A DNA stretch of 58,554 nucleotides from Conoideocrella luteorostrata (taxonomy: Eukaryota > Ascomycota > Sordariomycetes > Hypocreales > Clavicipitaceae): positions 1 to 58,554 of the forward strand of contig JASWJB010000284.1 of assembly GCA_032433595.1 (NCBI GenBank), read 5' to 3'. This document shows, in pieces, positions 46,871 through 57,800 of the stretch. Numbering within the stretch: the first letter of the stretch is position 1; each line of letters starts with the position of its first letter. Below the pieces are notes generated by a model, which was not told the origin of the DNA, searched no databases, and was given only the letters and a program-made list of their open reading frames with translations. The position numbers and the translations under genes are program-made.

Positions 46871-49309
46871 ATGACAATGGCTGCGCAGCCTTCAACTCCC
46901 GGCCAGGCGCCGGTATCATCCATCTTTGGCGGCCCAGTAACTAATGCCCTAGCCCAAGCCCAACCGAATCCAGCCATCACCAGCCTAGTTCCGTCGGGAA
47001 CGCCGTCCTTCGGTGCTGCTACGACTCCGACTTCCGCAGCCTCATCCTCCAATAACACTTACATTATGCCGAATTCCCCTGCCAAAACTCGACCTGTTGC
47101 AGACGGATACCGCCCCAAAATAACGCGAACCTTGGGCCAGCGTCCGGCGTGCTTGGTCAATGCTTCCGTAACATATTGCGGAAACAACCAAATTTACGCA
47201 TTCGGAGGATTTGACCAATACACTGATGAGGTTTATAATCATGTCCTTCGATTAGACCTCGCAAGCCATCAGTGGAGCTTGGTTGACAATTACGGTGACA
47301 TCCCCGGCGTTCGAATGGGTATGGGGTTCAAGTCTGATATATCTTTCTCATTCCCTTCCTATCGCTAACATGACTTCTTCAACAGGACACACAGCGACTT
47401 TGTACCAAGGAGACAAGCTTCTGGTGTTTGGCGGCGAGAACGAGCATCGAACGTACTTATCCGATCTTATTGTGTTCGACCTCAAATCTGCTCATTGGAC
47501 TCAGCCACCGGTGACCGGCCCAATCCCCAAAGGCCGCGCAAGGCATGCTGCCGTTTTGCATGAAGACAAGCTTTTTATTATTGGCGGCATCACGGGCCAG
47601 AATAATTATGTTCTCGATGATATATGCTATCTCGACCTCAAGACATTCACATGGTCCAAAGCATGGCGATTCGTTGGTCGGTTTGACCACTCGGCCTATA
47701 TCTGGGGCGACCGCGTTTGGGTTTTTGGAGGCCTAAGCGAAGACATGGACAAGATTAGTGATCTATGGTGGCTAGATTTGAAGGGCTGTCCCGAGTTTGA
47801 TTCTCGCCCCCAGATTGGCGTTTTTGATCGCAATGCCATAGTGAGCAGAACAAGCGGTTCCCCTCGTCCTCCTTATACAATGGCACCTACTCCTGTAGTG
47901 GGCTCTTCTGGATATGCTGCCAACTCAAGGACAGCACAAGTGAACCCGCCGTCGTTTCAGATTAAGTCCTACGCACCGATGGCCCCGGGGTCCATATCTG
48001 CAGTCAAGTTCATGTTCGGACAAGCGATTCCTTCCCAAGGTTCCGGTATTCACTATCACCAATACTCTTCTGGTATGCTTCTGGACTTTGTCACTCCAGC
48101 CGCCACCATCACTCCGAGAGAGTGCTCTCTGTCGGCCCTGGATCTCAACACCCTGCGATGGCAGAAGCTTGCCGAAGGGCGAGAAATATTCAAGGCCGGA
48201 TACCGATGGCATTATTGCACAATGAACGAAGACGGTACCAAAGCATGGCTGCTAGGATGCCCAACTGATCCGGCTTCTGCTGATTTGGGTCCGAATGGTT
48301 ATGAGGAATATCTCAGGTGAGCCGCATTGAGCCGATAGAGTATGTGGACGACCCCTGTGCGTTACTGACAGTAGTCTCAAGTGACATTATGGAGATCGAT
48401 TTGCGAAGATATGGGTTTTTAGGCAACCATATGACGCCAGAGCCTCGGACTGAATCCAGGCCCTCTGCCCTTGCCAGAGGTTCCGACTTGCCGTCCCAAG
48501 GCTTGGGCTCTGATTTGGCCAAACTATTCAACCAGCCTCCAGAATCAGGCAGCGGTACTGACTTCATCATCACCGCACTCGCTGAGGATTACGAGGATGA
48601 TGATACTCTCAGCTCTGGCTTGCTTCGACCTGAGCCTTTAACACGTGATCAAAGCTGGCTTGCCTCGGATGCGCCAACTTCACAACTTATCCACGTCCAT
48701 AAGCTTATCCTCCAGGCACGTTGGCCACACTTTGCGCGTCTCTACAATGCCCAGATGGCAGAATTTCACACCAAGAAGATGCACATCCCCGAGCCTTACT
48801 CGGTCGTGAAGGCGTTCCTATTGTATTTGTACACCGACAGTATTCACGGAACATCAGAGGCCGATAGCGACGCGACGACGGATCTTTCGGATGTTGCCGG
48901 GCTACTAGTCATGTCCAACATCTACAACATCCCGCATCTCAGATTGCTATGCGTCAATCGCCTCGCCAAGGAGCTAGACGTCGAAAACGCATGTGTGATT
49001 TGGTACTGTTCAGGTCTAGCGAGTGAGGAGTGGCTGCGTAAGCGAGCAGCTACCTATTGCATGACTCATTGGGGGCGCATTGTCCGTACTCAAGGTTTCC
49101 TCCGCTTACCTCGCACTGCGCTTGTTGAACTTTCACAGGAAGTCGACATGGAGGGGCGTGTCGTTGCAGGAGAGGAACTAGAATGGGGAAGTATGAGTTC
49201 CCGGTATGGTGATGCCGGCCTTGGGGGCCGCAAGGCCAGCATCAGCAGCAACCAGACCCAGATGGTTGAATCTGAGGTCGATGATGATGAGGGGATGGAA
49301 TTAAATTGA
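46871..49309 (+). CDS. Kelch-BTB protein, Ral2-like
   Basis: A 768-residue protein with N-terminal Kelch repeats and a C-terminal BTB domain, the layout of fission yeast Ral2, which is needed for activation of Ras in mating and cell shape. Exons: 46871-47318, 47386-48316 and 48382-49309. Intron 1 (67 nt) has GTATGG and a GCTAAC branch site; intron 2 (65 nt) has GTGAGC and TACTGAC. A disordered Pro/Ser/Thr-rich region covers residues 1-75. Kelch blades start near 92 (IYAFGGFD), 160 (LLVFGGEN), 213 (LFIIGGIT) and 263 (VWVFGGLS). The BTB part starts near 520 (TDFIITAL), is split by an acidic insert, and resumes at VHKLILQARWPHFARLY and EPYSVVKAFLLYLYTDS. The tail is acidic. A second in-frame ATG lies at 46877. 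Ral2 is the best reading; another Kelch-BTB adaptor is possible. Confidence 0.85.
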
Positions 49310-51151
49310 GCTGGTTCGAAGCCGTGTTGCCTTTTTAACGACTGACTAGTGGCTTCATTGCTAACAAAGGTACGAATTACGAAATTGGAATGTCACGGAG
49401 AAATGAGGTGACGGAACGTTTCATTTGATTGTGGGAAAGCTGCATGCATAACATCATGTTTGGATTATTGCCCTCCCCGCTGCTTTGTTTGTTTGTCTGT
49501 TTTGTGGTCGTCTATGCTGTAACCACGCGCTACGTTACGTTGAGGATTGGGTCGGGTTGCATCGTTCGGCGTCGGTTTGAGCTCTGTTTTGCATTTGTCG
49601 ATTACATTGTATATATATATATACTTTTTTTGAGGCTCAATAGACTTCTGCTGCGCGCTTCTACGTTGGCAACAAAAGCTTGTTGCTCCTATAGTTTCAA
49701 CTGCTTTCAAATCGCCACGTGGATGGATGCCAAAACCAGTTGACAAAGTCGAACAACTTCGCAGTACTAGCAAGGTTTGAATTGCCTTTCTCGTTATGGA
49801 ACATGAAACATGGAACATGAAACATGGAACATGAATTAATCATGAAAAGTCATTCTCAGTACGTCTCGCCCAGCTTATACACTTGTCGAGTCACATAAAA
49901 AACACCATTTCGTTTAACAGACAAATTGTGCAGACAAGCCGGTGACAGCATCCATTCTATTCATCAATGGACTATTACGATAGACCACTTTCTTCCTCTC
50001 TCTCTATGACAATACTTTTAACTTTTGTGTGTATCAACTCCGTATTCCGCTGTTGGCTGGGCCCGCAAGCCATCGCGGCGTTCGTAAAAAAATTCAAAAC
50101 CAGAGCCAAAGGTGAAGAAGGTAAGGCCAAAACGAAAAAAAACGAAAAAAATTCCGCCTCGGGCCTGACCCCTAAGAAAAAAAGAACCAAGGGCATGTGG
50201 TTTAACAGCCAACCTGCGAGCGCTCGGCCACGTAAATGCAGCCGGGAAATCAACAACAATAAAGCACTTTTTCGTGCCAACAACAAGAAGAATAGGAACA
50301 AAAGGCAACAATACAGCAGTTCCTCAAGGGTCACCACCAAACAGAAATCCTCCGGGAAATCGAGCCTCCAAAAGTCATACATGTAACGATAGGAAGATGC
50401 AGTAACGCTGAGGTTTTCGTCTCCCTGGTCCACATGCGTCATGTTTCATTAGCTGTTATTACGTCTGTAAAATCGCCAACAAGACAATCCTCGCGTCTTG
50501 TACGAAAAACTTTGCTCATCAACGTTTAGATTTGTACGGACAAAACGGTGAGCTATCATCATAAGCCCGTTATGCCAGCAGTATAGTACATCCAGGGCCT
50601 CCGTCGGTAACAGTAATGGTAGTAGTAATAAAGCGGAATTGCCGCAGGGTATCAATGTGCAAGAAGATGATTCTATCCCACCTCGGAAAGTCACCCAGTG
50701 GCGCAGCAGTTGGCGATTGAATCAGCTCCGTCGGTTGCCCGGGTGAGCTAAGATGCAAGACGATCCCGAACAAATCGATAGTGAGCACATCAACGCCTCG
50801 TTAGGGAAGACGAGATGTAGAGAAAAGGGCTTATCGACCCAAGATGAGCTATCTTGATTTCCGAAAACCGGATGGAGTAAGTGTAACGCCGTAGCAATTT
50901 GCCAATGGGGGCATGCAAGAAGTACGTCAAAAGATAAAGAAAAGATAGGCCAGCAACACTGTAGCCGAAAAAATCGGGCCTGTCGTTGGTAGATGCTCAC
51001 GCAGAGTACAAAGACCACCTCTCGGAAACCCAGTGGTGCTTTGCATTGTGAGCAGCGTTGCAGACATCGAGAATTGTTATTTCTTATCCACATTCTGATA
51101 CGCGTAGCCGTTGGCCACGGTGGAGGTATCCAAGATCCCGCTTCACTATCC
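49310..51151. other. Convergent spacer between Kelch-BTB and Sfp1 genes
   Basis: About 1.8 kb that receives the 3' ends of two facing genes. It includes a 14-bp tandem repeat at 49796-49835. Open frames near 49967-50442 exist on both strands; one is Lys/Asn-rich and its antisense Leu/Phe-rich, as expected of A-rich non-coding DNA. No gene is supported. Confidence 0.5.
49796..49835. repeat. 14-bp tandem repeat
   Basis: Two exact copies of ATGGAACATGAAAC and most of a third lie about 490 nt after the Kelch-BTB stop codon. A simple tandem duplication in non-coding DNA. Confidence 0.8.
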
Positions 51152-53488
51152 TCATTGCATCATCTGATCTTCTCCGGCGCCTGGCAGGTTCAGACCTGCG
51201 GCGATAGCTTGTATTTTAAACTCCGGGTTACACGGCAAAGAGTGTGATTTGTGCTGCGAGACACGGTCAGACAACTTCATCCACGGTGAGCGTCCATTAT
51301 TCACTTACATATTTCAAGCCGTTCAGATTCTTATATCGTTTACCGCATGTTTCGCAGTTGAAAGGCTTCTCTTTTTCCATGCCCAGAGTTCCAGGATAAG
51401 GGGCACTCGTTTCCGGGTTCACGATTGAAAAGGTTCCGTCACCGTTCTCATGCAGTTGCTGGTTCTGATGGCCATGCGCTTTGTGATATCTAATCAAGAA
51501 TGAGTGTCACTGTTCGCTTTGCAGGTAGAACTTGTCGGTAAGGGACAACACTTACTTTAGTCCGTTTTGGTTTTTGTAAGCCTTCTCGCAACCAACGACT
51601 GGGCATTTGAACGGCTTGTGTTCTTCCGGCATCATCATGGTCTGAAGGCGTTCAAGTAGGGCCTTATTGGTTTGAGGGTCAGCGAACTGGCCTTGCGTAA
51701 GGCCGAGCTGTGCCAGCTGTGCTTGGATCGATCGATTGCCCTGCTGAAATGCGCCTCCAGGACTCTGTAGATGCTTGCCAGGATCATTGATGCAGAAGTT
51801 GCCCTCGTTGTTACCGTTTGCAAAATCACCGTCGCCGAGGTCAGTCGTATTGCCACCACCCATGGGCATCCCAGGAAGATCTTCATCCATATCATCCATC
51901 GCACCTGCTTGTTGGGCGACCTGCTGTGGCATTTGGTGTGCGGTGGCAAGAGTTGGTGTGTTGACGGAAGAGACAGTAGGATTGTTTTGAAGCCCGAAGC
52001 TCGCAGCTGCGGGAGTTGGTGGTTGAGATGTGCGTAGGCCCTGGGTAATTCCAGAGGTATTCATGATGAGCTGAGGTCTCTGTTGCTGGCCGAATAGCTG
52101 TCTGGTCTGGTGCATCTTATTGCTATCCTCGAGCTCCATGGTACCAATAGCGTCATCCATCTCCATGTCGGCAACAGCATCCATTTCATCGCCGAGATTT
52201 GTGGCAAGAGAAGGATTCATCTGACCGCCGTTAACGCCAGCCTGCAAGCCTCCCATAGGAAGCCCGGCGCCAGCAGGAAGTGGCAGTCCGCCTTGGCCGG
52301 GAGACTGGGCTGCGCCAGTCTGGCCAGAGCCGGTTGGCGTCGTTCTCGAGCTAGACATATTGGAGGCGCCGGGTAAACCAAACTGGGAAAATGCATTATT
52401 TCGCGAAGCGTTGGGGCTTGGTTTGGTGTGGGCTTCTTCATAATGTTGCAGTAAGTCGTGGAGGTTGGGCAGGATCTTGTCGCAGCATGTGAAATCTCTC
52501 ATGAAGTTTGCTTCCATCCTTGGTAAGTACGACGAGGAGTGAAAAGATGATGACTGAGGATTGCCACTGGGGAAAAGCCCTGGCGAACTGCCTTGCATCA
52601 TAATACTAGAGCGCAGTCCAAGTTAGTATGACAAATGTCTCAGCACGCTCTGGTTTACGACACCCGGTGATGTCCAGGTTGCGGCCAGCGCCAAACCTCC
52701 AAATCGCACAGGAGGGAGATGAGGCGGACGCATTCATCACGCGGGATGTGCAACTGGCCAAATTCCATTGCAGCTTCGTAGCAAGCCAACTAGACACGGC
52801 AACCAACACGGCAAACGACCCGACAACCTTGCACAGGGTGGCAGAGGCAACAAGTGCGAGTGTGCTACTGTGTCGTAGTCGAGCGAAAGACAGAAAGACA
52901 GAAAGACAGACAGAAGACGGGGGTTAAGTGAATAAATGGCAGGCAGCGCTTGAGAGGTCAAACTTACTCATCACGAACAAAACTACCAAAAGACATGCCA
53001 CCCCAGCTCATGCCACCCATCAGGCTGCCAGCAAGTGACTCTCTGCGAGTTCGGTTGACATTATCGCGGTTCTGGTTATTGACAGAGATCGGTTTAGGGC
53101 CGGCACTCACAAAGGAGTCCTGACGCCCGCGATTCATAGCAGCACCGTCGAGGGCGCCTGAAGACATATCGAAAGTCTGGCAGTCGGTGAGTTCGATGTC
53201 GAGATCCAAGGGGTTTTTGTCAGTCTCGATGAAAGATTGTGAGGATTCTTGATCGCAAGTCGAGGGGTTGGCGAAGAGAGGCTTGGTCGGATGTCCGGTA
53301 ATCGTAGCGACAGAGACGGTGGAAGCAGCCTTGGAGGATCGCGGAGAGAGAAAGTCGGGGGGAGTTGCCGGCTGAGGCGACGGCTGAGGCGACGCTGACT
53401 GTGAATGGGACTGTGAACGGGACAGCTGCGTACGGGACAGTTGCGGATGAGACTGCGACGCAGGCGAGGAGGAGGTGGTGGGAGACAT
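51152..53488 (-). CDS. sfp1: C2H2 zinc-finger transcription regulator Sfp1
   Basis: Sfp1 controls ribosome-biogenesis and ribosomal-protein genes in response to nutrients in yeasts. Exons on the minus strand: 52968-53488, 51556-52605, 51309-51489 and 51152-51253, giving 617 residues. Residues 1-80 are rich in Ser, Pro and Gln. A first, split-type finger CCDKILPNLHDLLQHYEEAH lies near 214-233. A long Gln/Gly/Pro/Met-rich region with acidic patches follows. The C-terminal pair is CPVVGCEKAYKNQNGLKYHK (from about 508) and CETCGKRYKNLNGLKYHKSH (from about 569). Introns are 362, 66 and 55 nt; the last two cut both C-terminal fingers at the matching place. The spliced tail ends GAGEDQMMQ with TGA at 51152-51154. 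The ATG at 53488 is the first true start; the open frame runs 10 codons further without ATG. Confidence 0.88.
52872..52918. repeat. AGACAGAA repeat inside the first Sfp1 intron
   Basis: A run of AGAAAGAC and AGACAGAC units lies in the 362-nt first intron of sfp1. On the coding strand it reads as a pyrimidine-rich CTGTCTTT tract. It may have lengthened the intron by slippage. Confidence 0.7.
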
Positions 53489-53644
53489 CGAGTCAGAGTC
53501 AGCCAAGCAGGCAAGCAAGCAAGCAAGCGCCGGCGTCAGAGGCGAGCGTGCTCACTCAAGTGGGCGGAGGCCCGGGGAGGCAAACACCGCGGAACAGCGA
53601 GGTCGCTGGAGCTGACCACTGGCCACCGGCCGCCGGCTGAGGTT

Positions 53645-53700
53645 GGCGGTGCAAGTGGTGGTAATGGTGGTGGTTGTGGTGGTGGTTGTGGTGGTGGCGG
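53645..53700. repeat. GGT-rich purine/thymine tract
   Basis: A run of GGTGGT units with TGT and AAT interruptions lies about 160 nt upstream of the sfp1 start. G-runs on this strand are mostly pairs, so weak G-quadruplex potential is possible but not strong. Confidence 0.7.
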
Positions 53701-54841
53701 CTGGCGTGGGCGCTGGGCAGCCGAGGGGCCAGAGGGGGGGGTGGAGGGCCCTATTGGGTGCTTGCTGCGGGCTCGTTGAGTCTTGTCAAGGCACCAACCC
53801 AGACTCGTCGAGGCGCCTGCCTGCTGGATCCGGAAGGCCAAGTCCTCCGTTGCCGCGGTGCCGAGTCTGAGTCTGGTCTCGGTCTGGGTCAGGTTCGTCC
53901 CTATTATTACTATTATTCCTGCCGTTGTTTTCGCCGGATCTTTGAAACCACCTGTGGCGGCTCGGCGTCGCCTGATATGGACGTTCTTTGTTCTTGCTGC
54001 GTTATGTCCAAGGCGAGCTGATGGTGGCGGTGTATATCTGCCGCTTGCTTGTAAACGCAAAGGCCCCTTTAGGTTGGGGGTCGACAGCCTCGCCAGACAG
54101 TCGCGCAGCGGCGTAGACCGGATCTGACTTTGCGAGTTTTTGGCAGGCCTTGACGCTTGGTTGCCTTTATTCGCAGCTCACAGCGTCCTCGTATCGGCTC
54201 GAGCGTTGTACTGCTATTGCAGGACAATGGGATGTAGCGCGGTAGGTGTTGCAGTCTCTCGACAGGATAGATAAATAGCTGGCGGTGTGGTGCGGTCTTG
54301 TATAATAACCGGGAGGCTCTGATCTGGGCCATCTGGGAGCCTGCCTGATTTACTAGATTCAGTCGGCACTCCAACTCATGCAGCTACCAACGTTAAATGT
54401 TGAGTCACTCCGGCTCTAAACAGCTCCAAGCTTGGTCGGAGGCAGCAATTACAATACGACTACGGAGTATACTACAGCTACACTTCCGAGCTCATCGCTG
54501 CGGCTTGCGGAAACGCAGCTAGTTGAACCAGGCACCCAGCTTCGTTGTCGAGGTGTAAGTCGGCTCGATTCCCTTTTGTCAGAGGGCTGTCGCGATGGGG
54601 CTGCTGCGATCGGAGCCACTCACACGAGAAGTGACATTTGTGCCCCAGGTATTGCTCCGTGGTCTGTCAATGCAGCTGATGACGGGGTAAACCTTGATTC
54701 GTGAGGTCGGGTACTGGCCGTGGCAGTGGCGGTTTGGCAGTAGGAGTCGCGTACTAGTAAGCGCCAGTGAGCGAGTCAGGCAAGATCTCTGGAGCCCATC
54801 GGAATCGACCTGTGGTGGAGAAGGGTTAAAATCAGGCATCC

Positions 54842-54880
54842 TACTCCGTAGTTACCCAGCACCGTAGGGACTACGGAGTA
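54842..54880. repeat. Inverted pair of the TACTCCGTA motif
   Basis: TACTCCGTA at 54842-54850 faces TACGGAGTA at 54872-54880 across 21 bases. The spacer contains CCGTAG, which may be a decayed third copy. Confidence 0.75.
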
Positions 54881-57800
54881 CTAATAGTAACAATAACTGG
54901 AAGACGCACCGAAGCGTCTGCAGCGACGTGGACCGAGCTGGTGACAGCCTCAGCAGCGTCACCGACTTGGGGGGTGCGGAGTCCAGGAGTTCATACAATA
55001 CTAGTAGAGCGGGAGCAAGTCCAGATTTGAACCCAAACCGTAATTCCACTTTTGCCTCCTTTCGAAACGCAGGCCATCACCCAGCTCCAGAAAGAATGGA
55101 GCAAGCCATCAAAAGACAGCCACGCAACTACCCAGGAGACAATGAGGCCGCCCACGGCCAAAGTTGAGGCGTGTTTCTGGTTGCGGATTGACGCATTGGG
55201 AACTGGAGCAGCACGATTCCTGAGTGAGTATCCCCGCAGCATACTTGCTCTGCGGAATAGTTATTTGAAAGGCCGAGCGAGAGGTTTAACGTCGGACCGG
55301 ACCCTTTTTTTTTGGGGGGGGGTTTCTGGCGCAGCATCATGACTGCTCGACACACACTGCCCCAGGGGGGGGTTGTCAAGCAAAGGGCAAGTGCCGCGAT
55401 ATGGCAATATAGGTACGTATCCCTGCCTGCCCATGTGGCTCGGCTTAGATTACGTTCAGTAGATTGTAGATCAAGCTCGCCTTTTTTAAAGGGGTGCATT
55501 CTCGATCTGGTTATTATTCGTCTCATTGAGCTCTTACGACTATTGCGTCGGTGCTTCAAACCTACCAAAAGGTAGCTAGCTCCCAACCTCGATGGCCTCA
55601 AATGTCTGCAGTGCCCCCAGATAACAGCTCAACGGATCATGGATCTCACACACTAACCGAGACTGAGGCTGATACCTGCCAAGTCAGGAAGGACCGGAGC
55701 ACAAAGCGACTATCAGCACCAACTTGAGGGAATAGTGCTGCCGCTCACAATGCTTGGACTTGTGCGATAAAGCCCTGTAATAACAAAACCAGGCGGTCGC
55801 ATCACCGGCTCTGGAGGCTCACACGATTCAGTCTCAAAATTGGCTATCATACCGTTACGGGGTACATTACCATCGTTTAAGGGCAAAGTGTAGGGAAGGA
55901 TGGGGAATGGCAGGGCAACGCTGACAAGGTATTGGCGGAATGGAAACAAGCTCATCAACCTGCACTCTGCGGTCCGCGTCGCCACGCTGTACAGACCAAT
56001 GTGCCAAAGTTGAGGCACCGTGTAACTCGTGATGATGCGTTTTGGATGGTCCGGCTCCAACTGCACAGCACAAGCACCAATCGCCAGCCCTGCAGCTGTG
56101 GTCCCCTCCGACTGGATCTGGGCCCTTGGTCACCGCCAGATCTGGGTGGAATGCAGGGTCGAGCCCCTTTTAAGTGACAAACAAATCGCGGCAAAGCGGT
56201 CAATGTGACTTGTTTCACGCGCGAGCGAACGGCCTCTTGCGACAGTCGTCGTCGTTCCGTCGATATTTAGCTACAGCTGCCGTCATAACACTCATCCAGC
56301 TAGTCAAAGGCTGCAGCATGAAACGAAACGTGGAAGAGTCACTGACAAACATTGACCTCATAAGCTCTGTACTCAGTGAGAGCTCCTGACATCAATTCCA
56401 AGCGGCTACGCTGCAGAGACACCACCGAGATTAGTATTTTACCGCAACGCACGGCTTGACTGCCGTTGAAAGACATGTACTGGGTGTAGTCTCTCGGAAG
56501 TTCCCAACAGCGTCAGCATGCTCGAGAAACCAGTGGTCAGTCCTAATTCCATAAATCTGGACAAACACTCCAAACTCTAGCTACTCTTCCCTCATAGGTA
56601 AGAGTCAAGTTGTAAAGTAGTGATTGTTGCGCCAGTTCAACAGCGTGGGCTCTCGTCTCCATGCCGCGCTTTGGCAAAAGCCGAGAGTGTACTCCGTACT
56701 ACCGTAATGCAACAATGCCTGCATTATCTCCAAGGGCGCAGTGGATCAAGCCTTGTGGAGCCTTTTGGTTTGGGTCATTTGCTAGTTATTGTACTCCGTA
56801 CGGGCCGTTTCTTTTGACTGACGGAGGGTGGGAGGCCACGAGGACGAAATATGGGAATCCATCTGAGTCATATCCTTGCAAAAGCCGCTCACAGCACCAC
56901 ACAACGACAGCGGAACCCAGCCCCGGCAGGCACGAATGCACATTTTGGAGCGTGCAAGCGAGGCTTCCATTAGTTAATTTCATGGTACGGAGTACGGAGT
57001 TCATGTATTCTCCATAACACGAACATATTGTCTTGACGACGTTGACAATCCCAGCGTCGACATTACTTTATGCGGAGCTTATTCAACAACTAGGCACCGC
57101 CTCGCAGCCTTCAGAGATGCCCAACACCCCATCCAATGCCCTCACTGCCTGAAGTCTATCCTCGGCTGAAGGGGACGGCGGTGGATCTTTACCTCCTAGA
57201 CTTGTGGGAACCAGACCGTCGGGATATTCTCAGTGGATAGCATTTTTTGCTGTACGGAGTAACTAATGTCTCGGCCTTTGTTATTAGTTAGCTGGTTAGT
57301 TGGAATCGCCAGGGGCTCATCGTTTAAAGATGGACTTGACCCATCCACCCATGCCATGGAACAAATGGATCCCTTCCAGAGCTTCGAGAAATGACCCTTG
57401 GCGCCTCTATTAGCAGCCGCTAGCCAAGCAACAGCCGGCCCTGATCCGAACCGACTTCTCGAAGCGGAGATGCAATCCTACCATCCATGGGACCGCTCGG
57501 CACCGGCATCGGGATCACCGATAGGTGGATTGAATTCGTAACATGGCGCTGAACGACGGCATCAAACGCTGAAACCTGGCTCCGGCACAGGGATAAAGAT
57601 ATTGTACCAGTCCAAGACTCGCGACTAATCAAGGGAAGAACAATGCGTACATTATCATGGGAATAGGGACAGGGCAGCCCATTTCGCAACGTCCCAGTCG
57701 TACTGGAATGTTCCGGTGCGAGATGACTACTTGAATACCTGCCAACTCCACGATCTAGCAGTGCACGTCTTTAATAACAATTCAAAAGTACTTACGGTGC

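Larger units (their letters stand above)
3272..57261. repeat. Dispersed 9-bp motif TACGGAGTA / TACTCCGTA
   Basis: I count 34 exact copies. TACGGAGTA starts: 5938, 6832, 7414, 8008, 8015, 15305, 16402, 17378, 20394, 20703, 31695, 33202, 36238, 38888, 46483, 54461, 54872, 56986, 57253. TACTCCGTA starts: 3272, 5663, 8114, 9628, 15016, 15316, 26836, 35611, 35618, 38017, 38902, 38950, 54842, 56690, 56792. A given 9-mer is expected about 0.45 times on both strands of a sequence this long. None lies in a coding exon or intron called here. Many copies continue with C, giving GTACGGAGTAC-like borders. Many more copies carry one mismatch. The coordinates span the first to the last copy. Confidence 0.9.

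Noticed and set aside
49967..50442. Overlapping open frames on both strands
   Set aside because: One is Lys/Asn-rich and its antisense Leu/Phe-rich, as expected from A-rich non-coding DNA between convergent genes.
54985..55045. Possible tRNA B box on the minus strand (GGTTCAAATC)
   Set aside because: The flanking bases do not form a T-stem and no A box is found at the right distance.
55128..55601. 157-codon open frame on the minus strand
   Set aside because: No domain, crosses poly-G and poly-T runs, and has no start context or splice partners.
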